Below, piece after piece: positions 46,800 through 56,117 of a DNA stretch of 64,000 nucleotides (position 1 is the stretch's first letter; every line of letters starts with the position of its first letter). Under the pieces are notes generated by a model that worked only from the letters and a program-made list of their open reading frames with translations, was not told where the DNA came from and did not search any database. The translations under genes and the position numbers were made by a program. The stretch comes from Hydrogenophaga sp. (GTDB lineage: Bacteria > Pseudomonadota > Gammaproteobacteria > Burkholderiales > Burkholderiaceae_C), in contig JAEUOT010000006.1 of assembly GCA_016790705.1 (NCBI GenBank), forward strand, positions 62,001-126,000, in the 5' to 3' direction.

Positions 46800-48157
46800 A
46801 CACCGCTACGCAGACATTCGAGCTGAAACGCAACCGCCAGGAAGCGGCTGCGGGGAACGGTTTTTTCTCAGGGCGAGGCGTGTGGGACTGGGTCTTTGCG
46901 GCGCTGGTTGCCGGTGGGGCCGTCTGGGCATTTGTGCACTACGCTGCGGCGATGGATGGCTACGAGAAGGCCATCCTGGTGGGTGCCGTGCCGGTCCTGA
47001 TCTGGCTGGGCTGGTTCTGGCGGCCGATGAGCCGTCTGATGGTGGTGGTGGCTGCGCTGGCGTTGCTGTCGATATGGCTCTATATGGGCCCCGAAGGTGC
47101 CGACCTGGCGCGGGCCGACAAGAGCTTCCTGCTCAAGTACTTCCTGTCGAGCCAGTCCGCGATTCTGTGGATGAGCGTGCTGTTCTTTATGAGCACCGTT
47201 TTTTACTGGATCGGACTGCTGTCGCGCAGTGCTGCCTTTGAGGCCATCGGCTCGCGTCTGGCCTGGGTGGCGGTGACGCTGGCGCTGGTGGGGACCATGG
47301 TGCGCTGGTTTGAAAGCCATCAGATCGGCGCTGGCATTGGCCATATTCCGGTCAGCAACCTGTACGAGGTGTTCGTCCTGTTCTGCTGGATGACGGCCGC
47401 TTTCTACCTGTACTACGAGGACCAGTACAAAACGCGTTCGATGGGCGCGTTCGTGATGCTGGTGGTCAGTGCTGCGGTGGGTTTTCTGCTCTGGTACACC
47501 GTGGTTCGCGAGGCCAGCCAGATTCAGCCGCTGGTGCCGGCGCTGCAGAGCTGGTGGATGAAGTTGCATGTGCCTGCCAATTTCATTGGCTATGGCACTT
47601 TTGCGCTGGCGGCGATGGTGGCGATGGCGTACCTGCTCAAGGCGTCTTCGGTCCGCAGCCTCTGGATTGGCCTGGTGGCGGTGCCGGGCGGGCTGTTCGT
47701 GTTTCTGGCGGGCTGGTGGCTGTTTGGCGGTGATGCGACGGCGGCCAATACCGCGTTGCTCAAAGGCATCCGGATGGTCGGTGGAACGACCGTGTTCTTC
47801 GCGGTGATGGTGTTGTTGCGGTCGCAGATCAACCAGCGTTCACCGTCGCTGGAATTGATGGACGACGTGATGTACAAGGCCATCGCTGTCGGTTTCGCCT
47901 TCTTCACCATTGCGACCGTGCTCGGCGCGTTCTGGGCGGCTGAGGCCTGGGGTGGTTACTGGAGCTGGGACCCGAAAGAGACCTGGGCGCTGATCGTGTG
48001 GCTGAACTATGCGGCCTGGCTGCACATGCGACTGATGAAGGGCTTGCGGGGCGTGACGGCGGCCTGGTGGTCGCTGATGGGGCTGGTGGTCACGACATTT
48101 GCGTTCCTGGGCGTGAACATGTTCCTGTCGGGGCTGCACAGTTACGGCGAACTCTGA
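46796..48157 (+). CDS. ccsA: Cytochrome c biogenesis protein CcsA (ResC)
   Basis: A 453-residue polytopic haem-handling protein and partner of ResB. The haem-binding WWD-type motif is [19 protein letters not shown], and flanking His residues (WLHMRL and others) are the expected ligands. About nine transmembrane helices. ATGA overlap with resB shows translational coupling. Database names vary (CcsA, ResC, or CcsB). Confidence 0.94.
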   Translation: MNTATQTFELKRNRQEAAAGNGFFSGRGVWDWVFAALVAGGAVWAFVHYAAAMDGYEKAILVGAVPVLIWLGWFWRPMSRLMVVVAALALLSIWLYMGPEGADLARADKSFLLKYFLSSQSAILWMSVLFFMSTVFYWIGLLSRSAAFEAIGSRLAWVAVTLALVGTMVRWFESHQIGAGIGHIPVSNLYEVFVLFCWMTAAFYLYYEDQYKTRSMGAFVMLVVSAAVGFLLWYTVVREASQIQPLVPALQSWWMKLHVPANFIGYGTFALAAMVAMAYLLKASSVRSLWIGLVAVPGGLFVFLAGWWLFGGDATAANTALLKGIRMVGGTTVFFAVMVLLRSQINQRSPSLELMDDVMYKAIAVGFAFFTIATVLGAFWAAEAWGGYWSWDPKETWALIVWLNYAAWLHMRLMKGLRGVTAAWWSLMGLVVTTFAFLGVNMFLSGLHSYGEL

Positions 48158-48176
48158 CCCTGCCGGCATTGGAAGG

Positions 48177-48205
48177 ACACCCCGCTGCGGCGGGGTGTTT
48201 TCTTT
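48177..48205 (+). terminator. Intrinsic terminator after ccsA
   Basis: ACACCCCGC and GCGGGGTGT form a nine-base stem around TGCG, followed by TTTCTTTT. It separates cytochrome maturation from msrPQ. Confidence 0.92.
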
Positions 48206-48281
48206 TCAGCGCAGCATGCGGCGTGAACTTTGTAAGAAACTGGCGCGTCCCACGACGGATGTCCATATGCAGGAGCACGCC

Positions 48282-49283
48282 ATGATCATTCGGTCGCACG
48301 ACAACGGATTTACACACCCCCTTTCCAGCGAGGTCACGCCGCAGGAGCAGTACCTGGGACGCCGCGAGTGGTTGCACCGGATGGCGTTGGGCGCCGGTGG
48401 GGTGGCATTGTCGGCCTGGGCCGCGCGTGAGGCCTTTGCGCAACCCGCTCAGAAGCCTGGACGGCTTGCCGCCTTGCCCGCCGTGAAATCGACGCTTGCA
48501 GGGGCACAGGTGATCGAGAAGGTGACGGAGTACGAGCATGCCAGCGCCTATAACAACTTTTACGAGTTTGGAACCAGCAAGTCGGAGCCTGCGGAGCGTG
48601 CGGGGACGCTGAAGACGCGACCGTGGACGGTGGCGGTGGAGGGGCTGGTGGCGAAGCCGCGTGTGTACGGCATCGAAGACCTGATGAAGCTGGCGCCGAT
48701 GGAGGAACGGGTCTACCGCCTGCGCTGTGTCGAGGGGTGGTCGATGGTGATCCCATGGGTCGGTTTTTCGCTGGCCGAACTGATCCGGCAGGTCGAACCC
48801 TTGGGCAGCGCCAAGTATGTGGAGTTCGTCAGCATGGCCGACCGGCAGATGATGCCCGGGCTGGCTTCCGGCGTGCTGCTCTGGCCCTATGTGGAAGGTC
48901 TGCGTCTGGATGAAGCTCGCCACCCGCTGACCTTGCTGTCGTTTGGCATGTACGGGGAGGTGCTGCCCAATCAGAATGGCGCGCCCGTCCGGCTGGTCGT
49001 GCCGTGGAAATACGGCTTCAAGAGCGCCAAGTCGCTGGTCAAGATTCGCTTTGTCGAGAAGGAGCCCAAGACCGCCTGGAACATCGCTGCGCCGCAGGAG
49101 TACGGGTTTTATTCCAACGTGAACCCGGATGTGCCTCATCCGCGCTGGAGCCAGGCGTCCGAGCGGCGGATCGGAGACGAGGGGGGGCTGTTCGCCAAGC
49201 GCCGCAAGACACAAGTGTTCAATGGCTACGAAGCCCAAGTCGGGCAACTGTACGCGGGCATGGATCTCCGGAGGTTCTACTGA
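48282..49283 (+). CDS. msrP: Periplasmic methionine sulfoxide reductase catalytic subunit MsrP
   Basis: A 333-residue molybdoenzyme (YedY family) that repairs oxidised methionines in periplasmic proteins. It has a Tat signal ([15 protein letters not shown], about residues 25-55). The molybdenum-ligating Cys lies in [15 protein letters not shown]. Other conserved parts are [15 protein letters not shown] and [17 protein letters not shown] at 48282 is preferred because AGGAG lies seven bases upstream. The stop overlaps the msrQ start (TGATG). Confidence 0.95.
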   Translation: MIIRSHDNGFTHPLSSEVTPQEQYLGRREWLHRMALGAGGVALSAWAAREAFAQPAQKPGRLAALPAVKSTLAGAQVIEKVTEYEHASAYNNFYEFGTSKSEPAERAGTLKTRPWTVAVEGLVAKPRVYGIEDLMKLAPMEERVYRLRCVEGWSMVIPWVGFSLAELIRQVEPLGSAKYVEFVSMADRQMMPGLASGVLLWPYVEGLRLDEARHPLTLLSFGMYGEVLPNQNGAPVRLVVPWKYGFKSAKSLVKIRFVEKEPKTAWNIAAPQEYGFYSNVNPDVPHPRWSQASERRIGDEGGLFAKRRKTQVFNGYEAQVGQLYAGMDLRRFY

Positions 49284-49918
49284 TGCGCTGGTTGGGGCAT
49301 CCGGCGGTCAAGCCGGCGGTGTTTGTGCTGTGGCTGTTGCCGGCCATCTGGCTGCTGTGGGCTGCGGCGCAGGACCAACTGGGCGCCAATCCGGCCGAGG
49401 CTCTGATCCGGTCGCTGGGCGACTGGACCTTGCGGGCGCTGGTGCTGGTGCTGCTGGTCACGCCCTTGCGGGTGTGGTCCGGCGTGCCGTGGCTGGCTCG
49501 GTTGCGCCGCATGTTGGGCTTGTTCGTTTTCTTCTATGGCAGCCTGCACTGGCTGGCTTACGCCTGGTTCGACATGGGCTTTGTCTGGCAGGACATCGTG
49601 GGAGATGTCCGCAAGCGCCCCTTCATTCTGGTGGGGACGGTGGCCTGGGTGCTGCTGATGATGCTGGCGGCGACGTCATTCAATCGCGCGATCCGCTGGC
49701 TGGGTGCCGCGCGCTGGCAGCGTTTGCACCGTCTGGTGTATGCCGTCGCCGTGCTGGCGGTGCTGCACTTTTTCTGGATGCGGGCCGGCAAGCGCGATTT
49801 TGCCGAGGTGGCGGTGTATGCCGGTGTGCTGGCCGCTTTGCTCGGCTGGCGGCTCTGGCGGTGGATCGACCGCCAGCCAGACCGGTCCAGCCCACCAGTC
49901 AGCGCGACGGAGCGGTGA
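49283..49918 (+). CDS. msrQ: Haem-binding membrane subunit MsrQ
   Basis: A 211-residue inner-membrane b-type cytochrome (YedZ family) that passes electrons from the respiratory chain to MsrP. About six transmembrane helices; candidate haem His residues in YGSLHWLAY, WQRLHRLVY and AVLHFFWM. It begins inside the msrP stop codon. The 3' end overlaps the convergent lptM stop by 20 bases. Confidence 0.94.
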   Translation: MRWLGHPAVKPAVFVLWLLPAIWLLWAAAQDQLGANPAEALIRSLGDWTLRALVLVLLVTPLRVWSGVPWLARLRRMLGLFVFFYGSLHWLAYAWFDMGFVWQDIVGDVRKRPFILVGTVAWVLLMMLAATSFNRAIRWLGAARWQRLHRLVYAVAVLAVLHFFWMRAGKRDFAEVAVYAGVLAALLGWRLWRWIDRQPDRSSPPVSATER

Positions 49919-50096
49919 CCGGCGCTGGTGCCTTGGACTTGTCGTCAGGGGCCACCGGCGCGGCCGGCTGAACCGCCGCCGCCGGGGCGGCGCTGGGGTA
50001 GGGTGGTCCCAGGTACAGGGGGCCCTTCTGGCCACAGCCGGTCATTGAGGCAGCAGCCGCCAGGGCCAAACCAGCCCACGCGCTGCAGCGCACCAT
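49899..50096 (-). CDS. lptM: LPS-assembly lipoprotein LptM (YifL-like)
   Basis: A small lipoprotein of about 65 residues. Signal peptide MVRCSAWAGLALAAAASMTG ends at a lipobox Cys, followed by the family signature GCGQKGPLYLG and a Pro/Ala-rich tail. LptM helps mature the LptD translocon at the outer membrane. The ATG at 50096 has AGGTGG four bases upstream; an in-frame ATG at 50126 is less likely. The usual neighbour lysA is not present; msrQ lies there instead. Confidence 0.85.
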   Translation of the reverse strand: MVRCSAWAGLALAAAASMTGCGQKGPLYLGPPYPSAAPAAAVQPAAPVAPDDKSKAPAPVTAPSR

Positions 50097-50141
50097 GCGG
50101 CCACCTAAAATGAATCGATTCGACATAATGGTGGCATTGTA

Positions 50142-50471
50142 ATGACGGACAACGAATACTTGGATCTGGCCGAGCAGCTGCTGCGCCGCGTGGAGGTCTG
50201 CTGCGACCGCATCAACGAACTGAGTGATGCTGATCTCGACAATCAGCGAGTGGGCGGCATGGTGACCCTGACGTTTGCCAATCGCAGCCAGATTGTCATC
50301 AACCTTCAAAAGCCACTGCACGAGGTCTGGATGGCGGCGCGCTCCGGTGGCTTCCACTACAAGTGGGACGGGGCCAGTTGGCAGGACACGAAAGGGAGTG
50401 GCGAATTTTTCGCCCACTTGTCCCGCTGCGCGACCGAGCAGGCGGGACAAGCGCTCGTGTTCAGTTCCTGA
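50142..50471 (+). CDS. cyaY: Frataxin homologue CyaY
   Basis: A 109-residue iron-binding regulator of Fe-S cluster assembly. The N-terminal acidic helix ([20 protein letters not shown]) and beta-sheet marks [18 protein letters not shown] and [16 protein letters not shown] match CyaY. It is divergent from lptM, with 45 bases between starts, and overlaps the mrcA 3' end by 11 bases tail to tail. Confidence 0.95.
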   Translation: MTDNEYLDLAEQLLRRVEVCCDRINELSDADLDNQRVGGMVTLTFANRSQIVINLQKPLHEVWMAARSGGFHYKWDGASWQDTKGSGEFFAHLSRCATEQAGQALVFSS

Positions 50472-52881
50472 ACAGGTCCAGAATGCTCCGGCGGTCCTCG
50501 TTGTCGGTCGAGGACCTCGGCGCCTGCCCGTCCTGAGTGCCTCCCTGGGTGGACTCGCCGGACGCGCCTGGCCAGGGGTCGTTCAATCCCAGCCCTCGCA
50601 CGCCCCGTCCGGGGCCGTATTCCTCAAAATACCATTCGTTGCCGATGTGGATCACCCCGGGCGGGGGTTCGGTTTCTGTCACCGGTACGCCTTTGAGGGC
50701 TTCGGACATGAAGGAAATCCAGATCGGCAGACTCAGGCCGCCACCGGTTTCACGGCTGCCCAGATTGCGCGGGGTGTCATAGCCCACCCATGCCGCCGCG
50801 GCGATTGTCGGCTGGAACCCGACGAACCAGGCATCCATGGAGTCGTTGGTGGTGCCCGTCTTGCCGTACAGATCCGGTCGCTTGAGCGTCGCCTGGGCAC
50901 GTGCGGCGGTGCCGGAGCGCGTGATCTCCTGCAGCAGGCTGCTCATGATGTAGGCGTTGCGTGGCTCGATGGCGCGCTGCGACTCGCTCAGTTGCACTGC
51001 TGGTGCCTCATAGAGCACATGGCCCTTGTGCTCGATCACACGTGATATCAGCGACGGCGTCACTCGGTAACCGCCATTGGCGAACACTGAGTAGGCCGTG
51101 GCCATCTGTAGTGGCGTGACGGTGCCGGCGCCCAGCGCCATGGTCAGGTAGGGGGGGTGTTTGTCAGCCTCGAATCCAAAGCGGGTCACCCACTCTTGGG
51201 CGCTCTGGGTGCCTACGAGTTGCAGCACACGGATCGAGACCATGTTCTTCGACTTGGCCAGGGCCCGCCTGATCGACATCGGTCCCTCGAACTGTCCGTC
51301 GTAGTTCTTGGGTTCCCAGGGCTTGCCGCCGGTCTCGCCGGCAGAGAAGAACAAGGGGGCGTCGTTCACGACCGTGGCGGGTGTGACGCCCTTTTCCAGA
51401 GCGGCCGAGTAGATGAAAGGCTTGAAGCTTGAGCCGGGCTGGCGCCAGGCCTGGGTCACGTGGTTGAACTTGTTTTTCTGGAAGTCGAATCCACCCACCA
51501 GTGCCCGGATCGATCCGTTGCGAGGGTCGAGCGCCACGAACGCCGACTCGACTTCCGGCAACTGCGTAATGCGCCAGCCATTCCCCGTCTGGAAAACCCG
51601 GATGACGGCACCGGGGCGGATGCGCAGGTTGGGGCCGGCTTTGTCGCTCAGGCCGGACTGTGCCGGGCGCAATCCATCGCCAGTGATCTCGAAGGGCTCT
51701 CCGTCCTGACGGACAGCGATCACCCTGCGCGGATTGGCATCCAGGACCACTGCGGACAAGAGGTCGTCGTTGTCCGGGTACTCGTTGAGTGCGTCGTCGA
51801 TCGCCTCGTCCCGAGCCGCCTTGTCGGCAGGAAGGGCAATGAAATGCTCCGGGCCCCTGTATTGCTGCCGACGCTCGTAGTCCAGGATGCCTTGGCGCAG
51901 GGCGTGGTAGGCGGCTTCCTGTTCGTTGGATCGCAGGCTGGTGGTGACCACGAGTCCGCGTGTGTATGCGTCATCGCCATACTGCGCCACCATGGACTGG
52001 CGGACCATCTCGGCCACGTATTCGCCATGAACCTTGTTCTGGCTGTTGGCCGCACGCAGCTTCAAGGGTTCATTTTTCGCCTGCAGGGCCTGTTCTTCGG
52101 TGATGAACCCGTTTTCCAGCATGCGGTCGATGATGTAGAGCTGCCGGACCCGGGCGCGCTTGGGGTTGCTGATCGGGTTGTAGGCGGAGGGCGCCTTGGG
52201 CAGGCCGGCCAACATGGCGGCCTCGGCGATGGTGACATCCTTGAGTGGTTTGCCGAAGTAGGTCTGCGCGGCTGCCGAAAAGCCATAGGCGCGCTGGCCC
52301 AGGAAGATCTGGTTCATGTAGATCTCAAGAATCTGCTCCTTGCTCAACTGGTGTTCCAGCTTGAACGTGAGCAGAACCTCATAGATCTTGCGGGTGTAGC
52401 TTTTCTCGGCCGAGAGGTAGACATTGCGGGCGACCTGCATCGTGATGGTCGATGCGCCCTGACTTTTTGCCTGGCCAAGGTTGGCCAGCGCCGCACGAAG
52501 CATGCCGCGGTAGTCCACCCCGCTGTGCTCGAAGAACCGCGAATCCTCGATTGCCAGCACGGCGTTTTTCATGACGTCAGGAATTTCCTTGATCGTCAGG
52601 AGATTGCGTCGCTCCTCTCCAAACTCGCCGATGACCTGCCCATCGGCTGTCAGCACACGAAGTGGTAGTTTGGGGCGGTAGTCGGCCAGATCGGCTACAT
52701 CGGGCAGGTTCGGAAAGGCCACCGCGAGCGCGAGGCCGACGCCCATCATCAACACCAGAACGCCCGCCACCGCCAGTCCGGCCGTCACCGCGAGGGCTTT
52801 GCCAATCCACCGAAGCGCTCCGGGCGCTTCGCCTGGGTTGGCTGGGGAGGTTGGGGGCGAAGACGCGTCGTTTTTGGCCAT
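50461..52881 (-). CDS. mrcA: Penicillin-binding protein 1A
   Basis: An 806-residue bifunctional class A PBP that polymerises and cross-links peptidoglycan. After a transmembrane anchor (about 24-48), the GT51 domain (about 60-235) has [15 protein letters not shown] and [12 protein letters not shown]. The transpeptidase domain has the active Ser in [12 protein letters not shown], and KTGTTND. The start ATG at 52881 (MAKNDASS) fits the anchor spacing; earlier in-frame starts lack support. It is divergent from the pil operon. Confidence 0.95.
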   Translation of the reverse strand: MAKNDASSPPTSPANPGEAPGALRWIGKALAVTAGLAVAGVLVLMMGVGLALAVAFPNLPDVADLADYRPKLPLRVLTADGQVIGEFGEERRNLLTIKEIPDVMKNAVLAIEDSRFFEHSGVDYRGMLRAALANLGQAKSQGASTITMQVARNVYLSAEKSYTRKIYEVLLTFKLEHQLSKEQILEIYMNQIFLGQRAYGFSAAAQTYFGKPLKDVTIAEAAMLAGLPKAPSAYNPISNPKRARVRQLYIIDRMLENGFITEEQALQAKNEPLKLRAANSQNKVHGEYVAEMVRQSMVAQYGDDAYTRGLVVTTSLRSNEQEAAYHALRQGILDYERRQQYRGPEHFIALPADKAARDEAIDDALNEYPDNDDLLSAVVLDANPRRVIAVRQDGEPFEITGDGLRPAQSGLSDKAGPNLRIRPGAVIRVFQTGNGWRITQLPEVESAFVALDPRNGSIRALVGGFDFQKNKFNHVTQAWRQPGSSFKPFIYSAALEKGVTPATVVNDAPLFFSAGETGGKPWEPKNYDGQFEGPMSIRRALAKSKNMVSIRVLQLVGTQSAQEWVTRFGFEADKHPPYLTMALGAGTVTPLQMATAYSVFANGGYRVTPSLISRVIEHKGHVLYEAPAVQLSESQRAIEPRNAYIMSSLLQEITRSGTAARAQATLKRPDLYGKTGTTNDSMDAWFVGFQPTIAAAAWVGYDTPRNLGSRETGGGLSLPIWISFMSEALKGVPVTETEPPPGVIHIGNEWYFEEYGPGRGVRGLGLNDPWPGASGESTQGGTQDGQAPRSSTDNEDRRSILDLFRN

Positions 52882-53149
52882 GCAACAGGTCCGGAGAGAA
52901 AGGTTTTCAGATGACGAGGCCATAGGGTGAGCCCCGGACCACAGCCCCGCTATTGTCAGGGGCGCGCGCATCGCTGCCCTTGGAGCCCCCTTTTTGCAGC
53001 TTTACATGCTGGAGTTTGCGTATGCTTTTGACAACGTTTCGGTTTGTGCCAAAGATGTAAATTCGTTGCTGCACAAAGGGCTTGCTGCTAGGATTCAAGT
53101 GATTTCTTAAGTACGGCGCCCTCTGGCGCCACCATTTTTGGGGGCCACC
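52882..53149. other. 268-base divergent gap between mrcA and pilM
   Basis: Contains a perfect -35 TTGACA at 53028-53033 on the plus strand. The best -10 at 17 bases spacing is only AAAGAT (53051-53056), so a pil promoter here is possible but weak. No open frame or repeat of note. Confidence 0.4.
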
Positions 53150-54229
53150 TTGATCTCATTGGGGTCGTTATTCAGCCGGGAGCCGGCGCCGCTTCTTGGC
53201 ATCGACGTCAGTTCCTCAAGTGTCAAGTTGGTGGAGCTGGGGCGTAACCGCTCTGGCGATCTTGTGCTTGAGCGATGCGCCATAGAGCCGCTGGAGCGTG
53301 GTTGGATCACTGACGGCAACATCGAAAAGTTCGATGAGGTCGCAGAGGCGATTCGTCGTGTCGTCCGCAAGAGTGGCAGCAAGACCAAGAATGTCGCTAT
53401 GGCACTGCCGGCCTCGGCGGTCATCACCAAGAAAATCGTGTTGCCTGGCGGCCTGTCTGAAAAAGAACTCGAGGCACAGGTCGAGTCGGAGGCCAACCAG
53501 TACATCCCCTTCTCGCTTGATGAGGTGAGCCTTGACTTCTGCGTGATCGGACCGAGTGCGAACTCGGCGGGGGATGCCGAGGTTCTGATTGCTGCCTCTC
53601 GCAAGGAAAAGGTGTCTGATCGGCAGGGTCTGGCGGAAGCCGCTGGCCTCAAGCCAGTGATCATGGACGTGGAGCCCTATGCTTCGCGAATGGCCGCCAG
53701 TCGTGTGATCGAGACGCTACCGAACCAGGGCGTCGATTCGCTGGTCGCATTGTTCGAAGTTGGCGCTCTGACCACCAGCATGCAGGTGATCCGCAACGAC
53801 GATGTGCTGTACGAACGTGATCAAGCGTTCGGTGGTGCGCAACTCACCCAACTCATTGTGCGACAGTATGGTTTTTCGGCTGATGAAGCTGAAGCCAAAA
53901 AGCGCTCTGGGGATTTGCCTGACGATTACAAGAGTGCTGTGCTCGACCCCTTTATTGAGAGCATGGCCCAGGAAATTGGCAGAGCCCTCCAGTTCTTCTT
54001 CACCAGCACGCCCTACAACAAGGTGGATCACATTCTGCTGGCCGGTGGAAGCGCTGCTTTGCCCGGTCTTACCGAGGCGGTGACCCATCAGACCTCGTTC
54101 GCCTGCATGGTCATTAATCCGTTCGACGGGATGGAAATGGCCTCCTCGGTGCAATCGCGCAAGATCGCCAGAGAGGCTCCTTCCTACCTTACCTCCACCG
54201 GCCTCGCCCTGAGGAGGTTTCACCAATGA
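53150..54229 (+). CDS. pilM: Type IV pilus assembly protein PilM
   Basis: A 359-residue actin-like cytoplasmic ATPase-fold protein that anchors PilN at the inner membrane. The phosphate-1 motif is LLGIDVSSSSVKLVEL and the phosphate-2/adenosine region contains HILLAGGSAALPGL. The start is TTG at 53150, giving MISLGSLFS, the N-terminus seen in related proteins. TTGs at 53138 and 53159 are alternatives. The stop overlaps the pilN ATG. Confidence 0.93.
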   Translation: MISLGSLFSREPAPLLGIDVSSSSVKLVELGRNRSGDLVLERCAIEPLERGWITDGNIEKFDEVAEAIRRVVRKSGSKTKNVAMALPASAVITKKIVLPGGLSEKELEAQVESEANQYIPFSLDEVSLDFCVIGPSANSAGDAEVLIAASRKEKVSDRQGLAEAAGLKPVIMDVEPYASRMAASRVIETLPNQGVDSLVALFEVGALTTSMQVIRNDDVLYERDQAFGGAQLTQLIVRQYGFSADEAEAKKRSGDLPDDYKSAVLDPFIESMAQEIGRALQFFFTSTPYNKVDHILLAGGSAALPGLTEAVTHQTSFACMVINPFDGMEMASSVQSRKIAREAPSYLTSTGLALRRFHQ

Positions 54230-54858
54230 TCCTCATTAACCTGTTGCCTCACCGTGAGGCGACCCGCAAGCGGCAGAAAGATCAATTCTTCACCCAGTTG
54301 GGCTTGTCCGCCTTGCTGGGTGGCATTATTTGTGGTGCTGTATATACGTGGTATCAGGGTCGCATTTCAGACCAACAGGCCAGAAATGCTTATCTGGTGA
54401 AAGAGACGGCGCGTCTGGATGCTGAAATCAAGGATATCGCGACCTTGCAGGCTCAGATTGCTTCGTTGCGTGCCCGACAGACAGCAGTTGAGAATCTCCA
54501 GGCGGATCGGAACATGCCCGTCCATCTTCTGGAGGAGCTTGTGGCGGAGTTGCCTGACGGGATCTATCTGCGTAGCATGAAACAGGAAAACCAGAGTGTC
54601 CTGTTGACGGGGGTTGCTCAGTCCCAGGAACGGGTATCTGATCTTCTCCGTGCGCTTTCCACAAAGACAACTTGGCTGGTCAAGCCGGAATTGGTGGAAA
54701 TTGTGGCTGCCAATGCATCTGTTTCTGCGCGGGAGCAGCGCCGAGTTTCCAATTTCACCATTCGGGCGACATTGAACCGTCCTGCTGGTGGGGCACCAGC
54801 TACCGCGAATCCGCCGCCTGCAGCGGGCGGTGTGCCGGCGGTTCCTGGGAAAGCCTGA
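54226..54858 (+). CDS. pilN: Type IV pilus assembly protein PilN
   Basis: A 210-residue bitopic protein. The N-terminal cytoplasmic peptide ILINLLPHREATRKRQK (PilM-binding INLLP motif) precedes one transmembrane helix (about 27-45), a coiled coil, and a periplasmic ferredoxin-like fold. The C-terminus is Pro/Ala rich. It heterodimerises with PilO. Confidence 0.94.
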   Translation: MILINLLPHREATRKRQKDQFFTQLGLSALLGGIICGAVYTWYQGRISDQQARNAYLVKETARLDAEIKDIATLQAQIASLRARQTAVENLQADRNMPVHLLEELVAELPDGIYLRSMKQENQSVLLTGVAQSQERVSDLLRALSTKTTWLVKPELVEIVAANASVSAREQRRVSNFTIRATLNRPAGGAPATANPPPAAGGVPAVPGKA

Positions 54859-54867
54859 GGTACCTAT

Positions 54868-55572
54868 ATGGCCAAGTCTCCGAAAATCGAGATCGACTTC
54901 AAGTCGCTGCAAGACAAGTTAAGGGCACAGTTCTCGGGGCTGGATCTCAATGACCCAGCCCAGTGGCCGGTTGTTCCTCGCAACCTGCTCTTTGTGTTGG
55001 TTTGTGGTGTTGTCATTGCTGTACTGTGGTTCACTTGGTTGAAATCAGTCGACGAAGAGTTGGTCACTGAACAGTCACGCGAGGAAACACTGCGAGTTGA
55101 GTATCGCAAGAAGCTCGTGCAGGCAGTCAACCTTGATGCGCTGAAGAAACAGCTTGAGCAGGTCCAGCAATATGTCAGCCAGTTGGAAAAGCAGCTTCCC
55201 AGTAAGGCGGAAATGGATGCGTTGCTTTCTGATATCAACCAGGCTGGACTTGGTCGAAGCCTGCAGTTCGAGTTGTTCAGGCCTGGACAGGTTTCGGTAA
55301 AGGAATACTATGCGGAGCTCCCGATTACCGTGAGGGTGACAGGGGGATATCATGATATTGGGTTGTTTGCCGCAGATATTGCCAACCTGTCACGTATCGT
55401 GACATTGAACAATTTGTCAGTTTCTCCCCTCAAAGACAGGGAGGGTATGTTGACGCTCGATTGTGTTGCGAAAACATTCCGCTATCTGGATCAAGAAGAA
55501 ATTGCCATGCAGCAGAAGGCTGCTGCGGGAAAGAAGCCTGCCGGAGATGCGCAACCAGGGGCATCCAAATGA
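54868..55572 (+). CDS. pilO: Type IV pilus assembly protein PilO
   Basis: A 234-residue bitopic inner-membrane protein. Transmembrane helix at about 37-57 (NLLFVLVCGVVIAVLWFTWL), then a coiled coil (LVQAVNLDALKKQLEQVQQY) and a periplasmic ferredoxin-like domain (ELPITVRVTGGYHDIGLFAA). It forms the alignment subcomplex with PilN and PilP. The stop overlaps the pilP ATG. Confidence 0.94.
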   Translation: MAKSPKIEIDFKSLQDKLRAQFSGLDLNDPAQWPVVPRNLLFVLVCGVVIAVLWFTWLKSVDEELVTEQSREETLRVEYRKKLVQAVNLDALKKQLEQVQQYVSQLEKQLPSKAEMDALLSDINQAGLGRSLQFELFRPGQVSVKEYYAELPITVRVTGGYHDIGLFAADIANLSRIVTLNNLSVSPLKDREGMLTLDCVAKTFRYLDQEEIAMQQKAAAGKKPAGDAQPGASK

Positions 55573-56117
55573 CGCGACGTTGGTCTTTGATTCTCATCCC
55601 ACTGGTGTCAGCAAGTCTGTCCGGCTGCATTGGAGAAGATCAGGAAGAACTGACTTCATGGATGCAGCATGAGCGCAATTCGATCAAGCCGGATGTGAAG
55701 CCGATTCCGGAGCCTACAAAGTTTGTTCCCTACTCATACGGAGGGGAGCGCTTTGTGGAGCCGTTCAGCAGTGAAAAGCTTGCCAGTATTCTCAAGAGCG
55801 GGCAGCAAGTGTCAGCGGAGAAATCCGCGTTGATCGGACCTGAGCTTAATCGTCGCAAGCAGCCTCTCGAGGCTTTTCCGCTTGACGCCATGATGATGGT
55901 TGGAAGCCTCAATCGTGGTGGCAAGCTGGTGGGGCTGGTGAAGGTTGATTCGTTGCTTTACCAAGTGACGCCCGGCAATTATCTCGGACAGAATTTCGGG
56001 AAAATCCTGAAAATCGAAGAAAACCAAATCGTCCTGCGGGAAATTGTGCAGGATGCTGCTGGTGAGTGGATTGAACGCCCTGCGGCATTGCAATTACAAG
56101 AGGAATCGAGCAAATGA
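55569..56117 (+). CDS. pilP: Type IV pilus assembly lipoprotein PilP
   Basis: A 182-residue inner-membrane lipoprotein with lipobox SLSGC (Cys20). A disordered region follows, then a C-terminal beta-sandwich (LVKVDSLLYQVTPGNYLGQN) that contacts the PilQ secretin. Starts by ATGA overlap with pilO and ends overlapping pilQ. Confidence 0.94.
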   Translation: MTRRWSLILIPLVSASLSGCIGEDQEELTSWMQHERNSIKPDVKPIPEPTKFVPYSYGGERFVEPFSSEKLASILKSGQQVSAEKSALIGPELNRRKQPLEAFPLDAMMMVGSLNRGGKLVGLVKVDSLLYQVTPGNYLGQNFGKILKIEENQIVLREIVQDAAGEWIERPAALQLQEESSK

